64,000 bases of DNA, taken from Chryseobacterium camelliae (GTDB lineage: Bacteria > Bacteroidota > Bacteroidia > Flavobacteriales > Weeksellaceae). Positions 37,901 through 44,408 of this stretch are shown here, piece after piece (the first letter of the stretch is position 1; each line of letters begins with the position of its first letter). The stretch covers positions 2,226,001 to 2,290,000 of the forward strand of contig NZ_CP115859.1 in NCBI RefSeq assembly GCF_027920545.1. The letters run 5' to 3'. The translations under genes and the position numbers were made by a program. Below the pieces are notes generated by a model. That model was not told where the DNA came from, searched no databases, and saw nothing but the letters and a program-made list of their open reading frames with translations.

Positions 37901-38533
37901 AAAGCTTTCTCTTACAGTACTGTTAGCAATTCTTGATGCGGTTTGAGATAGAGAAGGATTTTCATCCAGCATTAGTTCTTTTGGAAGCACAACTCTTGCT
38001 GTTGCTGCTACTTTAAAATCTTCTTCATTAGCTACAGGTAAAATGTGCAGTGCTAAAAGCATTTGCATAATAACTTCCTTAATATAGAAGTCTTTCTGAG
38101 TGACAACCTGATAAATTAAGTTATTCCATAATTGAGTGAGTTCAGGAGCTGCATAAATAGGAGGGAGTATTTCATCTTTCTTGTCAACAAATTCTGCATA
38201 AGTACACGTACTTCTGTTTCTGGCTAACCATGTTGCGAAATTATAAAGATCACTAAAGTCATTTTTTAGATAATTTACATCAGTGATGCATTGAGAGGAG
38301 GCTGTATAATTTTCAGCAGCTCCTCTTAAAAGGCTTTTTTTTGTTCCGGTTCCTGTTGTGACGGGGATATAAAAATGGTTGTCGGTTTTTAAAACATCAG
38401 GAATTAAAATAAACCTTTTGTCCTGATCTTTATCATCAGATAGTTGAGGACTTCTTAAACTTACGAATCTAAATAATGTTTGTGTTGGTGTGTTTTCTGC
38501 AATTGGCACTGCAGGTGTTTCATTTTCTGCCAT
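34910..38533 (-). CDS. 1207-residue protein, unrecognised family, tail-associated by context
   Basis: Cytoplasmic-type protein with no signal peptide. A long charged helical region is near residues 200-300; a beta-rich middle follows; then a coiled, Thr/Ser/Arg-rich part (about 600-700). The segments GVYRWVDKLMKNQVYNYGK and RMMFEFMIPEPAKL, and a C-terminal WENLSYYLYPYYWG followed by ARVIVTVRPGFEDVVQFY, look like conserved blocks that I associate with large tail-linked bacterial proteins, but I cannot name the family. It lies immediately before the large fibre gene (19-base gap) and is co-transcribed. Possibly a baseplate or tail-tip adaptor for the fibre. Confidence 0.6.
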   Translation of the reverse strand: MAENETPAVPIAENTPTQTLFRFVSLRSPQLSDDKDQDKRFILIPDVLKTDNHFYIPVTTGTGTKKSLLRGAAENYTASSQCITDVNYLKNDFSDLYNFATWLARNRSTCTYAEFVDKKDEILPPIYAAPELTQLWNNLIYQVVTQKDFYIKEVIMQMLLALHILPVANEEDFKVAATARVVLPKELMLDENPSLSQTASRIANSTVRESFPTEEMKQQQEISTAKIKLARIESLKKNLSGIEKQYHKEYQAEYKTQNEAHQAIIEPLIQEYSEAVEAARTEYCGVRPSGTEYNPEDPCQQPRAIPFPKLPGFEFNFREEIAPESLASSLKPENIESLLDVLGYRFEPTETPIERSSEQDIADLEASLEGRNTFAEVTSAINETVERLNNIILENTAGNDEAYTSIGGVIVPVSRTISVPFTYQVCPKFIYKAYTQDLALTVPDSSWDVSYISYNLIPNNSPTSIDSDYFVKSRTGNTIFLNDMHYPGVDFYSIQDATLRVKIVFSNGRTTEILVPGIQARTCSSGAFELEVEEGEPPVIVDEENTFIPSGFGFKNIGIADYLKVEQSTHAYVEGEVANIENIMAREYREKSTRKLRRSENTTTTSSDSEREQLTDTTTANRYEMQNEISKIMQEATDIGVSANAHMKFGENYILDLGTNYANHKSKEESTRQAVTQSQDVTARALDRIVTKVHEERIEKIIDEFEENNSHGFDNRKGDKHVVGVYRWVDKLMKNQVYNYGKRMMFEFMIPEPAKLHSLGMTNAKTADQTNLIKPEDPRASGNMQIANYGDLIDDTKLKYWASKYNVEIDQKPESSITLGKGLSFSGADPKSLFFSDKDTLTIPDGYAAKKAKAWLSGMENLNNGRGLTASAGDVIFVSFGGLQNGGRYEGQGYTPFTQEFRKSIPIAAYSSSYYTSYINISIYCELTQEAKAAWQQKVFKAVIDAYEEALVEYNNKLEEEKSKAVEIKDSNPNFYRQIENTVLRKNCISYMTDRATDSTHGYGLSGLTQGNTFKDYETKLSSKLDKYTAFVKFMEQAFEWENLSYYLYPYYWGDKQNWDDLYQSENTDPLFRAFLQSGMARVIVTVRPGFEDVVQFYLATGKIWNGGEVPVIGDDLYLSIVDEMKQPKGEKQGKAWLTRLPTTLNILQAESIGLKVAHALPFTTENPDDFEVPSEVITEEKFNFEKNDNLLGIQENSGSVITGDWV

Positions 38534-38685
38534 TTTGTAATTTTTTGGTTTTAAAAGTTAAATATTGAAGCTTCTTTACATTAGAATAGCTTCTGTTTTT
38601 GCCTGTTTTTTCATGTGGTTCCAAGCAAAGTATTCCACTTTTGGGTTACATTTTTTGTTTCATTGTATTGGGTGTTTGGTGTTGA

Positions 38686-38824
38686 TTTTTAGGCATAGTT
38701 CTGGCTGTTCAGCATTTTGTGAATGGTGAATTCAAAGGTTTTTTGAGATAGTATTGAATGGATTTTGTGTTGTATTGATGCTTTAAAAAGCAATACTGGG
38801 AAGTCTCAGAACTATGCGTAAAAA
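38686..38824. repeat. Inverted repeat in the leader between small gene and 1207-residue gene
   Basis: TTTTTAGGCATAGTTCTG (38686-38703) is matched in reverse by CAGAACTATGCGTAAAAA (38807-38824), 17 of 18 positions, with about 100 bases between. It could form a long hairpin in the operon transcript. Confidence 0.6.
38703..38741. repeat. Duplicated leader segment, copy 1
   Basis: GGCTGTTCAGCATTTTGTGAATGGTGAATTCAAA-type segment, repeated with few changes at 39044-39081. Each copy precedes a minus-strand gene of the island. Confidence 0.65.
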
Positions 38825-38829
38825 TTAGG

Positions 38830-39075
38830 TTAATAAATATCTTCTTCGAGAATATCTTTCTCAAAATCTTCCCGGAAGAAATTTTCGATGTCGTTGAGAT
38901 AATTGTCGTAGTCTATCTCGGTATTTTCGATGTCACTCCATTCAATCGTATAGAGGTCTTCATCGAAGGTCGTATTTGGATTGTGTTTTGGTGTTTCCAT
39001 GTTTTGTGATTTGATGTGTTGGTTATGATTTGAACAGAATTTGGGCTGTTCAGCATTTGGGAATGTTGAATTCAA
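38830..39075 (-). CDS. Small acidic protein heading the fibre/toxin operon
   Basis: 81 codons from the first ATG, or 56 from METPKHNP at 39000. The first 25 codons overlap a segment that is repeated as noncoding leader at 38703-38741, so I favour the shorter start. The C-terminal half is strongly acidic (DIENTEIDYDNYLNDIE, FEKDILEEDIY), unlike the neighbours. No family recognised. It lies directly after promoter box c. It could be a small regulator, chaperone or charge mimic; there is no evidence for which. Confidence 0.5.
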   Translation of the reverse strand: MNSTFPNAEQPKFCSNHNQHIKSQNMETPKHNPNTTFDEDLYTIEWSDIENTEIDYDNYLNDIENFFREDFEKDILEEDIY

Positions 39076-39081
39076 AAAGGT
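39044..39081. repeat. Duplicated leader segment, copy 2
   Basis: Counterpart of 38703-38741, covering the first codons of the small acidic gene if translated from its first ATG. Confidence 0.65.
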
Positions 39082-39126
39082 ATTATTTAGTTTTTAAGAT
39101 TGTTTTTTTGTGTTTTATTTATACTC

Positions 39127-39161
39127 CAAAGGTAGAAGCGAGGAGCGACAAAACTTGACGT
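39127..39161 (-). promoter_or_regulatory. Box c: palindrome plus -7 element of the fibre/toxin operon
   Basis: Minus strand ACGTCAAGTTTTGTCGC (39161-39145), 10 bases, then TACCTTTG (39134-39127), a perfect TAnnTTTG. The first gene downstream is the small acidic gene, followed by the fibre, toxin and immunity genes on the same strand. Confidence 0.8.
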
Positions 39162-39308
39162 GATTAAAATATTTCAGAAAAAATAATCATTTTCTTCTTA
39201 AGTGTTTCTTAATCAGAATTAAAATAAAATAGAAACAAATAAATGAAAGCAAATTGGGTTTTAATATAATTAAAATAGCTTATATTTTACAATTATAAGG
39301 TTAAAAAC

Positions 39309-40346
39309 TTATATTTTGTTTTTAATTAATTTCTGAACGATTTGATTCAGGTTTTCTCTGTTATCATCAATATAGCTTAGTCCGGCTTGTATCAGGTTTT
39401 CAATATTAGAGCGTCTCACATTATCCATTGCAGGAGAAGCGTTTTTTAACGAAGGATTTAGTCGGTAATAATTTTTCTGATTTCTTAATCCCAGTGTTTG
39501 AAACATCTGGCAAAGCTGATAATCTACAGTTTCCGCATTGGCCGACATTAAAATATCAATAATTGGATTTACCCAGCCTATTTTTCCTGCTTTTTCCAGT
39601 TTTTTAAAAGAATAAGACTTTGCTTCAATTCCGGTTCCGATCGAAACAACAATCATGTCGTTTACGGTAGGGTGATTCGCTTTCTGATGATTCTTCAAGA
39701 CTTCAGCAAAAGGAATTTTTCTCGCTTCTGCATAAGCGCAAAGTGCCGGATTATTGGCAAACATTCCACCGTCGATTAAACTAAAAATCTGTCCGTACAT
39801 CGATTTAATCTGAACCGGCGTGAAGTAAGTCGGTGCTGCAGAAGTAGCCCTGCAAACATCTTTTACATAAAAATTATCCGTGCTTAAATAGGCATTCCAT
39901 GAGTTGAATAATTTTGCTCTTCTGTTTTCGATATCATAACTGGTTATTAAACAGGGTTTTATCAATTCTTTTAACTCTAAATTTCCAAAAAAGTCATTCA
40001 AATTTTTTTCAAGAGCTTCCTGAGAGATTTTTTCATTTAATAATCCGAAAGGATTCACCAAACGCTCCCAAAAAGAAACCTGAAATATGTCTCCCCCTTT
40101 TTCAGCATACAATTCCAATCCTTTTTGGATCGAATATTTTGCTTTCCGGTGTTCATCGGGACACAGAATAATAGATGCAATCAGCCCTCCTGTACTGCTT
40201 CCCGCAACAAGATCGAAATAATCGCCAAGTCTTGCGTTCGGCTGATCATACAACTGAAGCTGCTCTTCTATGTAGCGCAGAATGATACAGGTAATAATTC
40301 CTCTGATTCCGCCCCCGTCCAAAGAAAGAATGGTTGTCTTTTTCAT
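39309..40346 (-). CDS. Patatin-like phospholipase
   Basis: 345-residue patatin-family lipid acyl hydrolase. The oxyanion motif is LSLDGGGIRGI at the N-terminus, the nucleophile Ser is in VAGSSTGGLIA (GxSxG), and the catalytic Asp is in LIDGGMFANNP (DGG/A). The start MKKTTILSLDGGG is placed at 40346, because the longer frame only adds an AT-rich leader. There is no signal peptide. Patatin lipases can act as membrane-damaging effectors; no CBASS cyclase gene is next to it. Its promoter carries the island palindrome (box d), and the leader holds a 12-bp stem hairpin. Confidence 0.9.
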   Translation of the reverse strand: MKKTTILSLDGGGIRGIITCIILRYIEEQLQLYDQPNARLGDYFDLVAGSSTGGLIASIILCPDEHRKAKYSIQKGLELYAEKGGDIFQVSFWERLVNPFGLLNEKISQEALEKNLNDFFGNLELKELIKPCLITSYDIENRRAKLFNSWNAYLSTDNFYVKDVCRATSAAPTYFTPVQIKSMYGQIFSLIDGGMFANNPALCAYAEARKIPFAEVLKNHQKANHPTVNDMIVVSIGTGIEAKSYSFKKLEKAGKIGWVNPIIDILMSANAETVDYQLCQMFQTLGLRNQKNYYRLNPSLKNASPAMDNVRRSNIENLIQAGLSYIDDNRENLNQIVQKLIKNKI

Positions 40347-40392
40347 ATGATTTTTTACTTTTTTTAAGAAATACATTGCAACGTTAGACAAG

Positions 40393-40432
40393 TAAAACCA
40401 ATAGTTTTCCGAAAAAAAGACTATTGGTTTTA
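40393..40432. repeat. Hairpin in the patatin gene leader
   Basis: AAAACCAATAGT and ACTATTGGTTTT arms around a 14-base loop, between box d and the patatin start. It may affect translation or act as an attenuator; no T tract of terminator length follows on the minus strand. Confidence 0.5.
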
Positions 40433-40471
40433 GCTTATTATCAATTTTGCTTTTAGTGTTTTTCTATAAAG

Positions 40472-40506
40472 TAAAAGTAGTTCAGGAAGGCGACAGAACT
40501 TGTCGT
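40472..40506 (-). promoter_or_regulatory. Box d: palindrome plus -7-like element of the patatin gene
   Basis: Minus strand ACGACAAGTTCTGTCGC (40506-40490), 10 bases, then TACTTTTA (40479-40472), one base off TAnnTTTG. Confidence 0.75.
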
Positions 40507-40533
40507 ATTAAAAAATAATTTTATAAAAAAGAA

Positions 40534-41034
40534 TTAAAGAATTATGTAGTTTTCCTTATCGCGAGCCATTTTTATTAGCGTTCTCCAGCTCGTTTTCACC
40601 AAACCTTTCTTTGTCGGGATATTCTTCTTTTCAAAATGAGGAAGGTCTTTAAAAGTCTTCCAGTTTCCGCCCCAATCCCAACCATGTCTTGCAAAAATTT
40701 TCACACATTCATACCAATCTGCTACCCGGTCATTATCCCAATCTTTTACGGTGTCCCAACTTGCGGTTTTTCCGTCAATCATCATGCAAATATCAACGGC
40801 AAGTCCGTAATTGTGGATGCTTTGTCCGGCTTTGGCATTAGTTACTTTTTTTCCTGAAGTAATTCTTCCGATAGCATACAGTTTTTCCTGTTCTTCAAAA
40901 CTTCTTAGGCCCTGTGTTATTCTTACTTTGGCTCTTCCGGTTAATGCTTCATCACACTCCTTGATAATCTGTTTTACTTCATCCCTTACCAAAGGGTGAA
41001 GTTTTTCTATTCTCTGTATCGTTACTTTGTCCAT
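40534..41034 (-). CDS. Phage-endolysin-type M15 D,L-peptidase
   Basis: 166-residue peptidoglycan peptidase of the M15 family, L-alanyl-D-glutamate or D-Ala-D-Ala type as in phage endolysins and CwlK. Visible motifs: ITQGLRSFEEQEKLYAIGR, zinc ligands H and D in SIHNYGLAVDICM, and the third His in LPHFEKK. There is no signal peptide, so release would need a holin or another route; no holin is seen. It lies in the box-controlled island, upstream of the patatin gene, with its own box e promoter 30 bases from the ATG. A lysis role is inferred. Confidence 0.9.
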   Translation of the reverse strand: MDKVTIQRIEKLHPLVRDEVKQIIKECDEALTGRAKVRITQGLRSFEEQEKLYAIGRITSGKKVTNAKAGQSIHNYGLAVDICMMIDGKTASWDTVKDWDNDRVADWYECVKIFARHGWDWGGNWKTFKDLPHFEKKNIPTKKGLVKTSWRTLIKMARDKENYIIL

Positions 41035-41063
41035 AGTATCAATTTTTTAGCGTTTTTGGAAAA

Positions 41064-41098
41064 CAAAATTAAGTTTGATAAGCGACAAAACTTGACGT
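41064..41098 (-). promoter_or_regulatory. Box e: palindrome plus -7 element of the endolysin gene
   Basis: Minus strand ACGTCAAGTTTTGTCGC (41098-41082), 10 bases, then TAATTTTG (41071-41064), a perfect TAnnTTTG. The predicted leader is about 26 bases. Confidence 0.8.
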
Positions 41099-41185
41099 GT
41101 TTAAAATAAATTAATGTTTTGTAAATCAGTTGTTTAATTTATGTTTAAAATTTTAAATAATGCTCATGTTTTGTTTAAAAAAGCA

Positions 41186-41193
41186 TAATTTTG
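41186..41193 (+). promoter_or_regulatory. -7 element upstream of the Y-family polymerase gene
   Basis: TAATTTTG on the plus strand, 27 bases before the ATG at 41220. Confidence 0.55.
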
Positions 41194-41219
41194 TGTATTG
41201 AAATCTTCAGTTTTTGATC

Positions 41220-42497
41220 ATGTATGCTTTAGTAGATTGCAACAATTTTTTCGTTTCCTGTGAGAGAACTCTTGATCCGGAACTCGATAATAAGCCCGTT
41301 GTGGTACTTTCCAACAACGACGGGTGTGTTGTATCCAGAAGTAAAGAAGCGAAAGATCTGGGAATTCCGATGGCGGCTCCTGCTTTTAAATATAAAGAGC
41401 TCTTCAAAAAGCATGATGTACAATGTTTCTCTGCCAAATTTGAGTTGTATAATTTCAAAAGCCAACGTGTTATTGAAATATCAAAGGCATATGTTGACAA
41501 AACTGATTTTGAAGTATATTCTATCGATGAGTTGTTTTTAGACCTTAAAAGTTTTAAATACATTAATATTTATGATTATTGTGTTAAGATTAAAGATGAA
41601 ATTAATGAACAGGAGAATATTCCCGTAAGTATTGGAATTGCTCCTACAAAAACGCTTTGTAAGGTCGCGAACAGAATTGTAAAAGAATTTCCGGATAAGT
41701 TTAACGGGGTATATATTTTAGATACTTCCGAGAAAATAGAAAAAGCTTTAAAATGGCTCAATATCGGTGATGTTTGGGGAATCGGAAGGAGACTAGCTGT
41801 AAAAATGAAGGACAACGGGGTTTTCAAAGCCTGGGATTTATTACAGAAACCGGAAATGTGGGTTCGCAAAATTATGGGAATTCAGGGCGTAAGAATGGTG
41901 AATGAATTAAAAGGCATCCGTCAATTGGAACTCGATGCTCCTTCTCCGAAAAAATCGATTGCAGTAACCAGAAGTTTTATGGAAATGCTGACGAAGAAAG
42001 AAGAGGTTCGCGAGCGTGTAGAAACTTTTGGAATGTATTGTTCGGAACGTTTGAGAAAACAAAATACCTGCTGTAAAATGGTGACGGTTTTTGTTCAGAC
42101 CAACCGTTTCAGAAAAGATTTACCCGAATACAGAAAAGCAATGACCCGGATCCTCCCAAACCCTACAAACTCATCAATTCTGATCGGAAGGGTAGTGAAT
42201 GAGTTGTTTGAAGCAATTTATAAAGAAGGTTTCCATTACAAAAGAGCAGGGGTTTTTGTGAATGATTTTGTTCCTGAAGATCAAAGACAAATCAGCCTGT
42301 TTGAAGAGGATACCCAAAATCAGCATTTACCGGTAATGAAAGCCATGGACGCTATAAATAAAAAATTCGGAAAAGATAAAGTCCGCCTCGGAAGCATGAG
42401 CGGACAAAATACTTTCGGACGGGCAAAACTATCTCCGGAATATGAAGCGTTTTTAAAAAATAATACCCTTCCCGAAGCTAATTTCAGATTCCACTAA
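41220..42497 (+). CDS. umuC: Y-family DNA polymerase, UmuC-like
   Basis: Translesion polymerase. N-terminal catalytic carboxylates are in ALVDCNNFFVSCE and YSIDELFLDL (SxDE); the thumb helix-hairpin-helix is in WGIGRRLAVKMKDNGV; and the C-terminal region with MSGQNTFGRAKLSPEYE is the UmuC-type tail. 425 residues is the UmuC length, longer than most DinB. Start ATG at 41220 (MYALVDCNN); two codons earlier is a TTG. No umuD-like partner lies beside it. It is divergent from the endolysin gene, and DNA-damage induction is likely but not shown. Confidence 0.93.
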   Translation: MYALVDCNNFFVSCERTLDPELDNKPVVVLSNNDGCVVSRSKEAKDLGIPMAAPAFKYKELFKKHDVQCFSAKFELYNFKSQRVIEISKAYVDKTDFEVYSIDELFLDLKSFKYINIYDYCVKIKDEINEQENIPVSIGIAPTKTLCKVANRIVKEFPDKFNGVYILDTSEKIEKALKWLNIGDVWGIGRRLAVKMKDNGVFKAWDLLQKPEMWVRKIMGIQGVRMVNELKGIRQLELDAPSPKKSIAVTRSFMEMLTKKEEVRERVETFGMYCSERLRKQNTCCKMVTVFVQTNRFRKDLPEYRKAMTRILPNPTNSSILIGRVVNELFEAIYKEGFHYKRAGVFVNDFVPEDQRQISLFEEDTQNQHLPVMKAMDAINKKFGKDKVRLGSMSGQNTFGRAKLSPEYEAFLKNNTLPEANFRFH

Positions 42498-42574
42498 ATG
42501 TTTAGTTAGAGAGATACGGGATTCGTGTTTCGAGATGTTTTTATGGATAGTTTTATTTGACTTCTTTTTGCTAA

Positions 42575-43186
42575 TTACTTTTTCATATACTTCCAGTTTC
42601 TCGCTTTCCCTTCAGAAATCCATTCTATGGCTTGTTCCATTCTTTTGTTTCGGGTTGCTTCTGTTTTGGCTTCGGTAAGCCAGTTGATATATTCTTTCCG
42701 GAATGAAGGTGAGCCTTTGGTAAACACTTCCAAAGCTTCTTTATTTTGTTTCAAAGCATTCTGAAAATAATCAGGAACTTCGGTTTCCGTTTTTGAAGGA
42801 GCAGCTTTTTTCAGGGTAACTCCCATATCGGTAAGCTCCATGGCTTCAAGGATCATCTTTTTTAGCAAAGGTTTTGACGGAAGATCTTCAACCTTGGTAA
42901 TTTTTCCTAAGCTGAACATATTGGTTTTCTCCACATCGGTTTCAATGTTTTTAAGCGTTTTCATTTCATCATGAAGCCAAAATCCCAAACTGCAATACTG
43001 TTTAAACGAAACCATAGAACAAAGAATTTTTCCTTTATACATAAAGGTTGGAAACTTCCATTTGATGGCTTCTTCGGTGTCCGGACATATTTCATGAACG
43101 ATTTCTCGGATGTAATGTAAAATTGGTTTTGCAAAATCCTGAGATTTTTCAATATACTCATCCACTTTTATATTATAATTTTCCAT
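42575..43186 (-). CDS. DUF1801/YdeI-like protein
   Basis: 203-residue cytoplasmic protein with an N-terminal DUF1801-type domain (EAIKWKFPTFMYKGKILCSM, near residues 38-58) and a C-terminal YdeI/OmdA-type helical tail (FRKEYINWLTEAKTEATRNK followed by EWISEGKARNWKY). This two-part layout is common in bacteria; YdeI relatives have been linked with stress and peptide resistance, but the mechanism is not established. The gene is separated by six bases from the serine hydrolase upstream, so they are likely co-transcribed. Confidence 0.85.
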   Translation of the reverse strand: MENYNIKVDEYIEKSQDFAKPILHYIREIVHEICPDTEEAIKWKFPTFMYKGKILCSMVSFKQYCSLGFWLHDEMKTLKNIETDVEKTNMFSLGKITKVEDLPSKPLLKKMILEAMELTDMGVTLKKAAPSKTETEVPDYFQNALKQNKEALEVFTKGSPSFRKEYINWLTEAKTEATRNKRMEQAIEWISEGKARNWKYMKK

Positions 43187-43192
43187 AGTGTT

Positions 43193-44326
43193 TTATTGAA
43201 ATAACTGTACGGTTTCATTTACGAGAAACTTCACCTGATCCGGTCTTCCCCTGTCTGTTTTCGGGAGGTTGTTGTAGCTTCCTGTTCTTACGATGACCAT
43301 CTTGTGCTCAGGGACCATAATAATATATTGCCCCTGAAGACCCAGGAAATAATAATGTTTTACAGGATTGTCATTATTGATCCAGAATCCCATTCCGTAG
43401 ATATCTTCAGACTTTTTTGTCGGGGTTCTCATCTGATTAATAAAATCAAGATTTAAGATCTGCTGGTCATTTACTTTTCCATGATCTAAAAATAATTGTC
43501 CAAGCTTTGCAAAGTCTCTTGCATTGGAATGAATACAACAGTAGGTTTTCTCCATGCCGCTTTCGTCAGTGCTCCAGTCTGCATTTTGTTCCATCCCCAA
43601 AGGAATCCAGAATTTTTCGGAGAGATAGCTTGCTAATGATTGATTGACAGCTTTTCTCACCGCAAAACCTAAAAGTTGGGTAGCGCCGCTTTGATACTCA
43701 AATCTCTCACCTGGATTTTCTTTAAACTTTCTTGAAAAAGTAGCGTCAATAAGGCTTTTTCCATAGTAAGCTTTTGCATTGGGTAAAAAAGGATTTTTAT
43801 AATCTTCATCCCAGTTCAAGCCTGCTTCCATCTGTGCTAAATTTTTCAGCGTAAGCTTGTCTCCGAATTGTTTATTCTTAAATTCTTCGAAATAATCTGA
43901 AAACAGATCATCAATACTTTTTATTTTGCCTTCTTCCAGCGCTTTTCCCAGAAGCATTACCGTAACTGCTTTGGCCATGGAGAAAGAATTCGTTTTGGAT
44001 GATTGATGATAGCCTTTCCAATACTGTTCATGAACCAGTTTCCCGTTTTTTACCACAAGAAAAGATGCGGTATTGGAATGCATTAAATCATCAACTATAT
44101 TTTTCGGTAATTCGGTTTTGTTGTATTCAGGAGCTTCTTCCCAACGTTTTGGGTTTTTCGTGGCGATGAGGTTGCTGGAAAATAATGTACCATCGTCAAT
44201 ATTGGCGCTGGATTTTCCGCGCAGATAGGTTTTTGAAATCCCATTGAAAATATAGGCATACCCTAAAAGATATATTACTGCTATAACAGCTATAATAATG
44301 GTAACGAAGTAAAAGAAAATTATCAT
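43193..44326 (-). CDS. Membrane-anchored serine hydrolase (class C beta-lactamase fold)
   Basis: 377 residues with an N-terminal membrane helix (residues 1-25). Class C-type motifs: catalytic Ser-x-x-Lys in NSFSMAKAVTVM and Tyr-x-Ser/Asn in RFEYQSGATQ; the third motif is less clear, possibly HKMVIVRTG. Such proteins are often peptidases or esterases acting in the periplasm rather than antibiotic-degrading enzymes, so I do not call it a resistance gene. It is transcribed with the YdeI-like gene. Confidence 0.88.
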   Translation of the reverse strand: MIIFFYFVTIIIAVIAVIYLLGYAYIFNGISKTYLRGKSSANIDDGTLFSSNLIATKNPKRWEEAPEYNKTELPKNIVDDLMHSNTASFLVVKNGKLVHEQYWKGYHQSSKTNSFSMAKAVTVMLLGKALEEGKIKSIDDLFSDYFEEFKNKQFGDKLTLKNLAQMEAGLNWDEDYKNPFLPNAKAYYGKSLIDATFSRKFKENPGERFEYQSGATQLLGFAVRKAVNQSLASYLSEKFWIPLGMEQNADWSTDESGMEKTYCCIHSNARDFAKLGQLFLDHGKVNDQQILNLDFINQMRTPTKKSEDIYGMGFWINNDNPVKHYYFLGLQGQYIIMVPEHKMVIVRTGSYNNLPKTDRGRPDQVKFLVNETVQLFQ

Positions 44327-44382
44327 ATCGATTGATCTTTAACAAATTTAAAATAATTTTAAAAATATGAACCGAAATGATT

Positions 44383-44390
44383 TATTTTTG
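44383..44390 (+). promoter_or_regulatory. -7 element of the M48 peptidase gene
   Basis: TATTTTTG matches TAnnTTTG, 18 bases before the ATG. Confidence 0.5.
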
Positions 44391-44408
44391 TGATTATTTG
44401 ATGAAAAT

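Noticed and set aside
39309..40346. CBASS CapV-type effector
   Set aside because: The patatin gene has no nucleotide cyclase, E1/E2 or JAB genes beside it; only the lipase fold is shared.
27120..41098. A complete prophage or contractile injection system in the window
   Set aside because: Fibres, lysin and toxin are present, but there is no terminase, capsid, portal, sheath, tube, baseplate, integrase or AAA-ATPase gene.
41082..41098. Box e as the operator of the umuC-like gene
   Set aside because: The umuC -7 element lies about 90 bases from the box on the other strand, while the box is exactly 10 bases from the endolysin -7 element on the minus strand.
43193..44326. Beta-lactam resistance gene
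   Set aside because: The class C fold is common to peptidases and esterases; no motif shows antibiotic hydrolysis and the gene sits in a housekeeping context.
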